Source: Vibrio gelatinilyticus (GTDB lineage Bacteria; Pseudomonadota; Gammaproteobacteria; Enterobacterales; Vibrionaceae). Taken from it: a DNA stretch of 64,000 bases. The notes under the pieces are model-generated. The model saw nothing but the letters and a program-made list of their open reading frames with translations, was not told the DNA's origin and ran no database searches. Within the stretch, counting starts at the first letter, position 1; each line of letters begins with the position of its first letter. Shown in pieces: positions 55,838 through 64,000 of the stretch. The stretch lies in contig NZ_JAJNNZ010000001.1 in the NCBI RefSeq assembly GCF_022836845.1, forward strand, positions 310,001-374,000. Direction: 5' to 3'. Both the position numbers and the translations under genes were made by a program.

Positions 55838-56884
55838 TCATTTTTCTTTGCTCTTTTTACTACTTGAACCATTGAATAGACCACCCTTGACCAATACGGA
55901 CATAATGAAGTGAACCTCATTAGGAATAACCTGGGTTTCGTTCATTGTTTTAGTCCAAGCCTCTGTGTCTTTGATCAGATGATAGAAGTCATTTTTTAGC
56001 GCAACATGCCTTCTCGCAATCACATACTCGCGGTCAGCACCATACTCATTCACCCGTAGAGGTTTGTCTGCATCTTCATGCCACCAATCATCGATCGATT
56101 GCAATGCAGCGCCAACTTTCTGTCCATGAAACGCAGCGGTTTCTTTACCATTTTGCAGTTCTACCGTTGCTAATTTTTTTTTTGGCCCCCCATCCTCTCT
56201 GCTGTCTAGAAATTCTTGGCTCGGGTATATTTCATCTCCCCATCCAACAGACAGTTTGGCTCGAATATCCATGTAGAAATACTCAGAACGCTCTGACAAC
56301 GCACGAGTAAGATAAGCCGTCAACAGCTCAAGGCTTTGCGTAGATGGTTCATCCCATTTACCATACCAAGAGAGCCTAGTGGCATCCTCCACCACTATTT
56401 TTTCTTGGTCGCTCGTCGTCACCTCAATAGACAAACCTCGACACTCTTCATTTCGCCACAGCCATTTACCTGACAAAATATTTTTGGCGTAACGGTGCGC
56501 CAGCTCGTGATAGCCATTAAGCTCTTTATAGGTAGCGGCCAGCGACAACAACGCATCGCGCACACCATCATCATTGCAAACCTCAGGGCTTAGGGAATTG
56601 GCTCGAATACGAAGAGAAAAAGCGCAATAAATATCATCCACCCCGGGGGTAACGTAGCACTCTTCAATATACTGAGGGTTGGCGTAAGCTAAATCTTGAG
56701 GGGCCACGTTTTTAGGAGAGAAATTGCTTCCTTTATACGCTTCAGCATATCCTCCTTTTGGTGCTCGTAATCGTGTTCTATCAACACCAATCGGGCACAT
56801 CTCATCATTCTTTGATAAGTAGTAAAAATACGCCTTCCCTGAGGACAGAGAACGAACATAATTAAGCTGGCTACACAAATCCAT
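55838..56884 (-). CDS. cas7: Cas7f (Csy3) Cascade backbone protein of a CAST
   Basis: Six copies of this protein coat the crRNA in type I-F Cascade. The 348-residue form starts MDLCSQLNYVRSLSSGK at 56884 (AGG spacer upstream) and aligns with I-F3 Cas7 of V. cholerae Tn6677: ...FSLRIRANSLSPEVCN, LAHRYAKNILSGKWLWRN near 125-143, and SIDDWWHEDADKPLRVNEYG near 265. The C-terminus VHFIMSVLVKGGLFNG is conserved. The gene overlaps the possible cas6 start and sits directly after cas8. Confidence 0.93.
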   Translation of the reverse strand: MDLCSQLNYVRSLSSGKAYFYYLSKNDEMCPIGVDRTRLRAPKGGYAEAYKGSNFSPKNVAPQDLAYANPQYIEECYVTPGVDDIYCAFSLRIRANSLSPEVCNDDGVRDALLSLAATYKELNGYHELAHRYAKNILSGKWLWRNEECRGLSIEVTTSDQEKIVVEDATRLSWYGKWDEPSTQSLELLTAYLTRALSERSEYFYMDIRAKLSVGWGDEIYPSQEFLDSREDGGPKKKLATVELQNGKETAAFHGQKVGAALQSIDDWWHEDADKPLRVNEYGADREYVIARRHVALKNDFYHLIKDTEAWTKTMNETQVIPNEVHFIMSVLVKGGLFNGSSSKKSKEK

Positions 56885-56890
56885 AAGCAC

Positions 56891-58978
56891 CTAATTCCTA
56901 TAGTTTTTTATAAGAATAGTTTCGCCACTGGATTCTAGCGACCAAAACGCTCGCTCAAAATAGTGACCTCGCCCACTAAATCGAACTTCAATCGGATTCA
57001 CTCGCTTCGCAATACCTAACACATTCTCAGCATAAGCATGATGTTCTGTTATCGAGTTCGCACGAACTGTCGGTTTTTCTAACAAGTGATAACCAAGGGA
57101 AACTGGAATGTTATCGCTATCATCGAAAATATTTTCTTCAAGTTCATCCAAGTTAATAGGTTGCTGATCACTAGGGTACAGCCAACGCCCGTAAGCCGGA
57201 GCGCCCTTGATAGTATGAAACAGTTCCGACTGGCGGCTAAACGTTGTCAACCAATTCACTTCAGCTGAAATCTGCGGCTGAAATAAATATCCTCCCGCAA
57301 AGGCCGTTGGTAACGTTGCTTTTAAGTCGGTCAAGTAGTCTGACAATCGCTCGCTACCATTGACTCGAATCACCATATCTATTTCTAAATCGGTTAGTCT
57401 CTCACTGCGAATCGTCGACCGTTTGGCATTAGAAACCGTTCGTTTGGTTGCGACGGAGTTTGGTTCCGTCAACTTTGCTGTTGATCGCATATCTTCACTT
57501 CGAACGAAAAACGAGAAGCTTGAAAACTCAAATGGTGAGTCGCTTCCAATCAACCGATTGAACTCTCTTTGATAGTGGTGCATGAAGCCCCAAATGGCCG
57601 TAAGTGATGGTACGCCACACAAATATGGGCAGCTCATCGCCACGGCATCTTGAACTCGCATGGAAGAAAGATAAATGTATTGCTCGCTTTGGACCGTCTC
57701 ATCACTAGTGCTTGGCTTGCTCAGTTGGTTAAGCACCCACACTATCTGAGCTTTAACAACTTGTAGCAGCCTTGGGTGGTAGGCGAACTTATGAGTAAAT
57801 TTATTCTCCTGAAACGCATAGTGAAGCCGATGGTTAAATTGCGTTGCGAGTGATTTCAGCTCTACTTCAGGCAGCGTCAAAAAATCATGAGCTAAAGGAT
57901 CTTCATGTTCTAAAAGCTGTTCGCTTGGGGTTAAATCGGCTCGGTCTCGCAGTTCAATCAATGGCAGCATCCATAGCGCTATCTGCTTTCTTAGGATCTT
58001 GCTTTGAACGTTACGCGCTTTGTCTCTTTGCTTTTTGGTTTTAAGGGGTTCGGCGCCAATCATCCTATTGAGCACCTGACAAATCTGGTAGTTTGTCACC
58101 TGATAGTCATCAAGGTAGCGCCCTGTTTTGTTACGACTTGCCGCTAGCGTCCCTTGTGGTATTGGTTTAACCTCAAGCGGATAATTCATCACTTGTATAT
58201 GTCCGCCAACACTTCCGCATAAGTTTCCAATACTGGCGGAATTCGGCAGTGATGACGTCACAAAGCTGAGCTTACTCTCTTTGTCACGAGATCGAACCTC
58301 TAGCTCTCTTTGAACTGAATGATTCACAACTGGCGTGATAGAGACATAATCACCATCCCATGGAAACCGTAGTTGCTTACTATAAGGACTTACTACCTTG
58401 GGAAAAGCTGTATCTGGCAAATGCTCCTTAATCGCCCGTTGTAATGCCACGAGCTGTTTCACATCTAATCCCAAATCTTGCAATAACTCTAACCAAACGG
58501 GCTGCCTCTCCCAAACAAGTGAGAGTACATTGGTTGATTTTGATTGCCATAGAAAAGGATTCAGTAACCACAATACATGGCGGTAAGCTGCGGAGTTATG
58601 TGCCCATCCCATACTCTGTTCAAGATTTTTGCTTGAAACAAAGATTTCTTCTGTGTCGAGAGGTCGCGCTATGAGCCTTTGCTCACTCACGCGGCAGTCT
58701 GGAAACTTCAGGTTATGGGTGTGAAACCATTTCAACTCACCCATTGATGACTCTATGTTTTCTGAATCGCTCAAATGCCGCTTCGCACGGTCTTTGTCTA
58801 ACCAATCATCGCATTTATCGCCTTTATGATGAGAGCTTAGGTTAACTAGTATCGTTAACGCCTCTTTCTCAAGCCCATCCACTTCCGCATCAGCGGTATA
58901 AGACATAAACCACCTCTTCAACGCCTTCTGTTTTTCTTTTGCATCTTCGATTGCCAGTAAATCAGTTAATTTAGTCAT
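56891..58978 (-). CDS. cas8: Cas8f-Cas5f fusion (Cascade large subunit) of a CAST
   Basis: The 695-residue protein is the fused Cas8/Cas5 that recognises the PAM and caps the crRNA 5' end; the natural fusion is a hallmark of I-F3 transposon systems. The N-terminal half is Cas8-like (KRWFMSYTADAEVDGLEKEA; GSVGGHIQVMNYPLEVKPIP near 265), and the C-terminal part contains FAGGYLFQPQISAEVNWL near 565. Start ATG 58978 with GGAGTGG upstream, two bases after the tniQ stop. No Cas3 helicase-nuclease is encoded, so target cleavage is not expected. Confidence 0.92.
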   Translation of the reverse strand: MTKLTDLLAIEDAKEKQKALKRWFMSYTADAEVDGLEKEALTILVNLSSHHKGDKCDDWLDKDRAKRHLSDSENIESSMGELKWFHTHNLKFPDCRVSEQRLIARPLDTEEIFVSSKNLEQSMGWAHNSAAYRHVLWLLNPFLWQSKSTNVLSLVWERQPVWLELLQDLGLDVKQLVALQRAIKEHLPDTAFPKVVSPYSKQLRFPWDGDYVSITPVVNHSVQRELEVRSRDKESKLSFVTSSLPNSASIGNLCGSVGGHIQVMNYPLEVKPIPQGTLAASRNKTGRYLDDYQVTNYQICQVLNRMIGAEPLKTKKQRDKARNVQSKILRKQIALWMLPLIELRDRADLTPSEQLLEHEDPLAHDFLTLPEVELKSLATQFNHRLHYAFQENKFTHKFAYHPRLLQVVKAQIVWVLNQLSKPSTSDETVQSEQYIYLSSMRVQDAVAMSCPYLCGVPSLTAIWGFMHHYQREFNRLIGSDSPFEFSSFSFFVRSEDMRSTAKLTEPNSVATKRTVSNAKRSTIRSERLTDLEIDMVIRVNGSERLSDYLTDLKATLPTAFAGGYLFQPQISAEVNWLTTFSRQSELFHTIKGAPAYGRWLYPSDQQPINLDELEENIFDDSDNIPVSLGYHLLEKPTVRANSITEHHAYAENVLGIAKRVNPIEVRFSGRGHYFERAFWSLESSGETILIKNYRN

Positions 58979-58980
58979 GC

Positions 58981-60192
58981 TTACCACTCCGGCAAATATA
59001 CGTTAAGCCCATCTGTTTCCGAACACATTCGCGTTAACTTGGTTTCTACAATGCTTCTCAGTGTGAAGGCGGACTCATGGCTGGCTATTTTGGTGTGCAT
59101 GCGCGGCCTAATAGCCGCCTTTATTTCACCGAACTCATACAACCGATACACCTCATCCGTTGTGCAGGAAAGCAATGTAGATGCATCTAGGGGGCTTAAT
59201 AGCACATCAGCGACATTTCCCTTCGATGATGCTGGATTGTCTGCCACAAGCTCTGAGAGATAATTGAACACCGCAGCCAAGACAACATTTTTGCTTAACT
59301 CGCGGCTCGGTAGCTGGCGACAATCTTTGAGCAAACTGCCAAACGCCTCTGAGAAAAACACTTTTCGCCAGTCTTTTGTTCGAACAACATCTGCTTTTTC
59401 AACCAACGCATCTAAATCCTGCTTCAGTTTTGTTGGCCACGCCGAGCAATATTCAATAAAAGCATCAAAGCTAATATCGCCTGCGTCGCCGTATCGGTTT
59501 ACATACCAAAGCAAGACACCATAACGCTCTGATACTGTCATTGCTTTGCTCATCAATCCCGTTTCAACAGAGTTGTCTCCAATCAGCCATTTTGCCGTAA
59601 TTAACTCAGAATTCGGTGCGGCTTCAGCTTCGCTTTCTCTCAAATCAAAACCACATTCACAATAGGTGATGCTTTCTATGTTTTGATATTCAAGTAACGA
59701 TTTGCACTCTGGGCAGCGGTGAACCAGTTTGCATTGATGCTTTTCACACACTTGAATGGGAATAAACTGCCAGTTTTGGCGAATATAAGGTTCTTCAACC
59801 AGACAGCTGGGGCAGAGAGGCGTAAAGCGCTTTCTTAAAAAAGCGAAAGGGTAATCAACCCCAAAACGATGAACGGCTTTGTAATCGGGTAAGAACGTCG
59901 ACTTAGAATGATTTAACGCGAGACGGAGAACACCGTAGTTATTAAGCTTAAGCTGCTTTTCAAGTTGGATAAGAACCCGCACCCGCATTTGGCTTGTGGT
60001 TTGAGCGTGGTAGATATTGACTCGGTTGAGCTCAAGGGGAAAGGCCCCAGGAATCGCTTCATGGGAGTTTAGCGTTTCATACCAGATGTCTTCTGCGAAG
60101 TGCGAGTAACGCTCATAGCCTTGAAACTGGCTTAAGCGCAACAGAAAGCTTTCGAGCGATTCGTCGGGATAAAGTTGAATGTCCGTATTCAT
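58981..60192 (-). CDS. tniQ: TniQ, target-selection protein of the CAST
   Basis: TniQ dimers bind the Cas6 end of Cascade and recruit TnsC, linking RNA-guided target binding to transposition. The 403-residue protein begins with the family hallmark YPDESLESFLLRLSQFQGYE, has LRKRFTPLCPSCL near 120, and two zinc fingers (CEKHQCKLVHRCPECKSLL and YCECGFDLRE, about 148-185). Length matches I-F3 TniQ proteins rather than the longer TnsD. First gene of the operon; a perfect inverted repeat lies directly upstream. Confidence 0.94.
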   Translation of the reverse strand: MNTDIQLYPDESLESFLLRLSQFQGYERYSHFAEDIWYETLNSHEAIPGAFPLELNRVNIYHAQTTSQMRVRVLIQLEKQLKLNNYGVLRLALNHSKSTFLPDYKAVHRFGVDYPFAFLRKRFTPLCPSCLVEEPYIRQNWQFIPIQVCEKHQCKLVHRCPECKSLLEYQNIESITYCECGFDLRESEAEAAPNSELITAKWLIGDNSVETGLMSKAMTVSERYGVLLWYVNRYGDAGDISFDAFIEYCSAWPTKLKQDLDALVEKADVVRTKDWRKVFFSEAFGSLLKDCRQLPSRELSKNVVLAAVFNYLSELVADNPASSKGNVADVLLSPLDASTLLSCTTDEVYRLYEFGEIKAAIRPRMHTKIASHESAFTLRSIVETKLTRMCSETDGLNVYLPEW

Positions 60193-60200
60193 ATGTCACC

Positions 60201-60229
60201 ACTAAAACTTAGAGTATCTAAGTTTTAGT
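60201..60229. promoter_or_regulatory. Perfect inverted-repeat operator upstream of tniQ
   Basis: ACTAAAACTTAGA - GTA - TCTAAGTTTTAGT is a flawless 13-base inverted repeat with a 3-base centre, ending nine bases upstream of the tniQ ATG. It overlaps the place expected for the core promoter or leader. Xre-type regulators are known to control tniQ-cas operons of I-F3 CASTs through such palindromes; the regulator gene itself is not in the window. Confidence 0.75.
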
Positions 60230-60423
60230 ATTACAGCTAAACCCATTAAATCAAATCGATTGAGACCAAATTGTGACTAAAAACGGGTCCCTGGCTTGCC
60301 ACCTTGGCAATTCGGACATTTTCGTTGAAATACGTCTGTGCCATTGTTTTTCTGATTGTTACGATTCACATAGCCAATCTGTGTAGTTTTGCTCGTACCG
60401 CTTTAACATCAAAGACTCCTATT

Positions 60424-62991
60424 CTACATCCAACCGGAACCGCCACACTTCCAACAACCGCCATTGACTCCCCCATCTCCACCACAAACTGTGCAAAGCG
60501 TGTAGCCAGTCTTATAGGAGCTGGTTTGTGTCACTTTTTTCGTCACCCCGAAACGCATCGCTGTGGGATTCTTCAATGAGGGTTTCACCTTAACTTTCTT
60601 AACCGGCGGCTCTTGTTCTTTGATATTTGAGGGTTGAGAAAAGTTTCGATAACTATCAAATCCTTTCAACCATTCGATTGCCTCACTCTTGGACGTCGTC
60701 GACACTAAGCTCGCTCGGTTCTTAGAAGTCAAATGCCAGTATCCATTACTTTCATAGAGGTACAGATTTCGAATATTGATCAGGCTCTTTCTGACGCTGC
60801 TATATGGCGATATATTTGATTGAATGTTTATCGAAGCAGGGAGGACTCGCTTCAAGTGCTCATGTGTTATGAAAAGTTTCTCGGACTTTCCAGCTAACAT
60901 AAGCGAGATCTCTTTTGATTTACCTTTCGCAACCTGTTCTATCAGGTGGATTTCGCTCTCATTAGCATTCACATACATCGCTCGGTGATTCGGACAAAGA
61001 ACTAGATCTGAAAAAGGTGATGATTCAATCTGTTTTGAGATAGAGACTTCTTCCCAATAATATTCACCGTTGGCAAGCTTGAATGGCAGAGCTGACTGAC
61101 ACACCTGACAACAGAGCTCTCCAGCTTTGTTAGTGTACTGCTCGGTCAAAAACTCTCGGGAAGAATCGTAGATCTTAACTGGTTCAGGCTTTATCTCTTT
61201 GGCTGGCAGTTTCTCACCTTGATTGACTGAAGTCGGCCATACCCAAGTATATTTGTGCTTCAGGTAGTACTCGTCTTTCAGCCAGGCTAGGTCATGCTCC
61301 CAATCTTTAATTGCGAGTTTCATGTTGGCATTTTTGCGTTTTGCGTTTCTCGCAAGGGCAGCAAGAGTTTCTGCCATTTTCTTGAGTCTCGTTGCCGTTT
61401 CGGGACGCCCCCACTCAGCGACATATACCTTTGAGTCAACATACGGCAGCTTTTCACAATAAATGCTTCTTAATAGTTTGAGCCTGGAGGATGTATTTAG
61501 ACCTGAAGCTCCAACAGCATAGCCTACAGCCTTAAGCATACCCATTTGAGGCCACTGACTTTCTGGTAATATCCCATCTGCTTCGTTGGCAACTGTGGAG
61601 GGCCAGCGAAAAGTCTTCTGGACTGATTCCTCAACCTTCATACTTGGCTTGGCCTTTACCGCGTTTTCGTCTTTTGAGGAATTACTCGCTTTAGTGTCTT
61701 CTTTGTCTTTAAGTTCGACCGGGCTTAGCGTCTCCAAAACATTGTGGCCATTTGGCAATGAACCGACAGCTTCGACTTTAGTAACGTCACCATCGTCACT
61801 TGTACCCTGAACGTCAGAAGACTGGGTACCCTCACTTAAGCCGACGTTCTCTACCATTATCGCGGCTTTATCGGCTTCTTTGTGATTATCAGATCGTAAA
61901 AGTGAAGGGGCAAGCTGAGGACGCTCATCTAATAGTTGCGTATAGATGCCTGGTTGAACCAAAGCAGATTCAATTGATTCTTTCGTTTTTGCAAAGCCGA
62001 GTCTTGATCGAATCATAACTATGAGATTCGCTTTCTCTATAGCAGAGAGCCTTTGCCAACTGAGCTGTTTTTGTAGTAACGAAGGCGTTGTAGTAAACGC
62101 AAAATTCTTTTTCTTAATACTTTTGGGAAGCTTTACTTTTTTTCCTACAGAATATCTCAACGTTTGAGTAGACCACATAAAGTTGACTAACTTCTCTAGA
62201 GAAACCCTTTGCTCACGCTCACCCGTATAATTGCTTTTAAACGTAAACAATCTGTAAGCACGTTTAAGGAATTCAAATTTCTCTTTTTCATTTTGACCTT
62301 GAACGGTTTCACACGGAAAAGCAGTACCGATCTGTCGCAAAACCAATCTGCGACTACCATCGGTCCAGGTCCACGCACACTCTAGTCCATAAATACCAAG
62401 CTCTTCTTGAAGCTTTAGTAATATCGAATCATTATCCTGTAACTGATCTCCATCTTGTTTCAGCTCCGGCCGGCTCAAAGAACCACTTGGGAGCTTATCA
62501 ATAGGATTCATCTTTAACGCAGGATCTAAGTCCTGAGCTGAGCGCTTTTTTACTTCACTCCAAGACGGGGCGTTTGACCAGCTGCTGGTACTTTTTTGTG
62601 CGGAGCTCGTTTTTCTCAAGACTGTTCTCGGTGAATGAGAAACAGTTGTTTCTAACTTTTTCACCTCTCTCCGTTGCTTTTTAAGAGCAGCTTCTTTCTT
62701 CCTTCGAGCTTTTCGCTCCTTTTTGAGTTCACTTTTGGTTTTAAGCGTGTCGCTACTTTTTTGAGATTGAGAAGAAAGGGATTTGGGCTTTTGTTGCTTC
62801 TGCTTAGTTAGTTCATTCCAAAGAAGCTCCAACTGAATTTCTTTAATGCCATCGTCAGAACGGTCATTTTGAGTAATCTTTTTTACGCGCTCTATTGCCG
62901 CAGTCTCATCCTTATCGTTACTGTAGTTGTAACGAGAGAAGTCATAAACAAATTGGCTGACATTACGACTTGGATTACTCAACTTACCCAT
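60424..62991 (-). CDS. Large zinc-binding cargo protein of unknown function (855 residues)
   Basis: The N-terminal 200 residues are charged and low-complexity, with a long basic coiled stretch near 70-115. A middle domain near 510-620 (AVGYAVGASGLNTSSRLKLL; VYVAEWGRPETATRLKKMAE; KDWEHDLAWLKDEYY) is shared, as I recall, with other uncharacterised bacterial proteins. A Cys/His cluster near 655-710 (CCQVCQSALPFKL ... LVLCPNHRAMYVNANES) resembles an HNH-like or zinc-hook site. The C-terminus has two DnaJ-type CxxCxGxG-like repeats (CTVCGGDGG; CWKCGGSGWM). It lies between tniQ and the DUF262-like gene, on the same strand. Probable defence or nucleic-acid-related cargo (inference). Confidence 0.55.
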   Translation of the reverse strand: MGKLSNPSRNVSQFVYDFSRYNYSNDKDETAAIERVKKITQNDRSDDGIKEIQLELLWNELTKQKQQKPKSLSSQSQKSSDTLKTKSELKKERKARRKKEAALKKQRREVKKLETTVSHSPRTVLRKTSSAQKSTSSWSNAPSWSEVKKRSAQDLDPALKMNPIDKLPSGSLSRPELKQDGDQLQDNDSILLKLQEELGIYGLECAWTWTDGSRRLVLRQIGTAFPCETVQGQNEKEKFEFLKRAYRLFTFKSNYTGEREQRVSLEKLVNFMWSTQTLRYSVGKKVKLPKSIKKKNFAFTTTPSLLQKQLSWQRLSAIEKANLIVMIRSRLGFAKTKESIESALVQPGIYTQLLDERPQLAPSLLRSDNHKEADKAAIMVENVGLSEGTQSSDVQGTSDDGDVTKVEAVGSLPNGHNVLETLSPVELKDKEDTKASNSSKDENAVKAKPSMKVEESVQKTFRWPSTVANEADGILPESQWPQMGMLKAVGYAVGASGLNTSSRLKLLRSIYCEKLPYVDSKVYVAEWGRPETATRLKKMAETLAALARNAKRKNANMKLAIKDWEHDLAWLKDEYYLKHKYTWVWPTSVNQGEKLPAKEIKPEPVKIYDSSREFLTEQYTNKAGELCCQVCQSALPFKLANGEYYWEEVSISKQIESSPFSDLVLCPNHRAMYVNANESEIHLIEQVAKGKSKEISLMLAGKSEKLFITHEHLKRVLPASINIQSNISPYSSVRKSLINIRNLYLYESNGYWHLTSKNRASLVSTTSKSEAIEWLKGFDSYRNFSQPSNIKEQEPPVKKVKVKPSLKNPTAMRFGVTKKVTQTSSYKTGYTLCTVCGGDGGVNGGCWKCGGSGWM

Positions 62992-63251
62992 AGATTAGAC
63001 CTACCTAACGAAACTAATTTCTTTGAGAATACTGACATTTACTTCGGCATTCTTGCCAAGTTACGCCATTCCATCAAGTTAACACCTATATACAAGATAT
63101 ATAGATACCACCACATCATTTGATTATAAAATCATACAATATCTACAGTACTGACTGTTATCTAATGGCGCTAGTATTTCGTAATATTCGTTATTCTTGA
63201 CATTGCTAACCAATCCCGACACACGCACTAGCTAGGTCTAATCCGTCTTAC

Positions 63252-64000
63252 CTAGTGTTCAGCAGAGATAATATCCAGCATCAACACTTCATGTTCACGA
63301 ATGTTGGCTCGCCCAGCATCATGTGGTCCCCAATCTTTGTAACTCATCATGATAGCTTGCTTTAAACTCTCTGCTCGATTGTTCTCAATGTAGAACTTCT
63401 TCTTATCTTGCGGAGAATAATTACTAAGCCTTGAGTTACTGCTTGGTGAAATAAGGCAAAGGTTACCGAAGCGATCCACGTCCTGCATCTTACTTGCACC
63501 AGATGGGTCGGTTTGTGGGAAGTAATGTTCAACAGAAGTTCTGAATGAAAACTGAAAATCGTCGAAGTGCTTTCCAAGTTCATTTTTACCGATACCATCA
63601 AACGATTCATTGTTTGAGAGACGTTTCCACAATAAATAGTCTAAACGATTAAAAACAAAGTTTTGCACACCAGTTCCCTGATGTAACACACCGACATTAT
63701 TCTCTGTAAACTCAAGTTGAGAACCACCACAGATCTCATCAAAATACTTGTCACTCTGATTTTCAAGTGCAGCTAAGTACGAACTGCCATCAACTTCCAA
63801 TCTGTCTTCTGTAGCGAGATCGTTTAATACCCGTAAGGCGTCATTCAACCAACGCTTATATACCAAAGCAGGGTTCGATACATGGAACATTGCCAAGATC
63901 ATACGAATCTTTTCGTTGTTATCGCTACTGAAGGCATTTGGGTACTCTGGACTCAAACTATTTTTGTTTATGTAAGAGTTAAGCCTTAACAAGCTCCACT
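63252..64000 (-). CDS. C-terminal part of a DUF262/DUF1524 (GmrSD-like) protein; start lies beyond the window
   Basis: The open frame continues past position 64000, so the N-terminus is missing. The visible ~249 residues end with a DUF1524-type HNH segment: [17 protein letters not shown], then [20 protein letters not shown] and PQDKKKFY, where the His of VEHYFPQ and the Asn of NSRLSN are the expected catalytic-type positions. GmrSD-family proteins are type IV-like, often nucleotide-dependent, anti-phage nucleases. If the N-terminal half is a DUF262 domain, this would be a defence cargo gene of the transposon. Confidence 0.6.
   Translation of the reverse strand, partial: WSLLRLNSYINKNSLSPEYPNAFSSDNNEKIRMILAMFHVSNPALVYKRWLNDALRVLNDLATEDRLEVDGSSYLAALENQSDKYFDEICGGSQLEFTENNVGVLHQGTGVQNFVFNRLDYLLWKRLSNNESFDGIGKNELGKHFDDFQFSFRTSVEHYFPQTDPSGASKMQDVDRFGNLCLISPSSNSRLSNYSPQDKKKFYIENNRAESLKQAIMMSYKDWGPHDAGRANIREHEVLMLDIISAEH

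Noticed and set aside
54950..60192. A stand-alone type I-F immune system
   Set aside because: cas1 and cas2-3 are absent, cas8 and cas5 are fused and tniQ heads the operon, so the transposon interpretation is far better.
60304..60579. 91-codon plus-strand frame antisense to the end of the 855-residue gene
   Set aside because: It lies largely opposite a long, well-supported gene and has no family features.

Overview
The window is a Vibrio-type gammaproteobacterial chromosome segment. The conserved block fimV - asd - pdxB - fabB - mnmC, a lone NqrB-type sodium pump subunit, ppsR/ppsA and protein-level similarity throughout point to the genus. No rRNA or tRNA gene was recognised.

1-34.7 kb is ordinary chromosomal backbone. 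It holds a partial fimV, asd, pdxB, fabB, mnmC, a DUF4056 protein, dgkA and a DNA alkylation repair pair (Ada/AlkA-like fusion plus methyltransferase). Next come the ppsR/ppsA divergent pair, a family 1 6-phospho-beta-glucosidase, and a cyanide-insensitive-type bd oxidase operon (cioA-cioB plus a DUF2474 mini-subunit). An orphan nqrB overlaps a DUF2256 zinc-finger gene. A three-gene 2-oxoacid dehydrogenase operon follows (E1 alpha, E1 beta, E2), then etfBA diverging from ETF:quinone oxidoreductase, a GlxA-type regulator facing a rhodanese/DJ-1 pair, yghU and an AAA ATPase.

34.7-37.0 kb is a decayed mobile element: an ORF with an in-frame stop, tiny membrane ORFs, a zinc-ribbon remnant and the C-terminal relic of a tyrosine recombinase. 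37.0-40.3 kb is a small metabolic cluster (AraC regulator, SDR dehydrogenase, DUF1989 protein, LysE exporter). 41-50.1 kb holds a lipase, a GNAT acetyltransferase and a sugar-acid catabolic operon. That operon contains a LacI regulator, a DctPQM TRAP transporter, a PfkB kinase and a GhrB/KguD-like reductase. The gene set fits 2-ketogluconate (2-keto sugar acid) use, and two palindromic operators sit in front of dctP.

50.9 kb to the end is, for the most part, one end of a CRISPR-associated Tn7-like transposon (type I-F3 CAST). The operon tniQ - cas8/5 - cas7 - cas6 is followed by a short three-repeat CRISPR array. cas1, cas2 and cas3 are absent and the tnsABC genes must lie beyond the window. 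A perfect 13-bp inverted repeat sits just upstream of tniQ. Downstream of the array lies a co-directional run of small genes. Three of these are orphan toxin-binding halves of antitoxins (two MazE-tail proteins, one of them fused to a HigA-type segment, and one DUF2384/Xre-ParS domain) with no toxin and no DNA-binding domain nearby. A recurring short motif separates these genes like cassette junctions. Upstream of tniQ lie an 855-residue zinc-binding protein and the C-terminal part of a DUF262/DUF1524 (GmrSD-like) protein, both plausible defence cargo. This toxin-neutralising cargo on an RNA-guided transposon is the most unusual part of the window.
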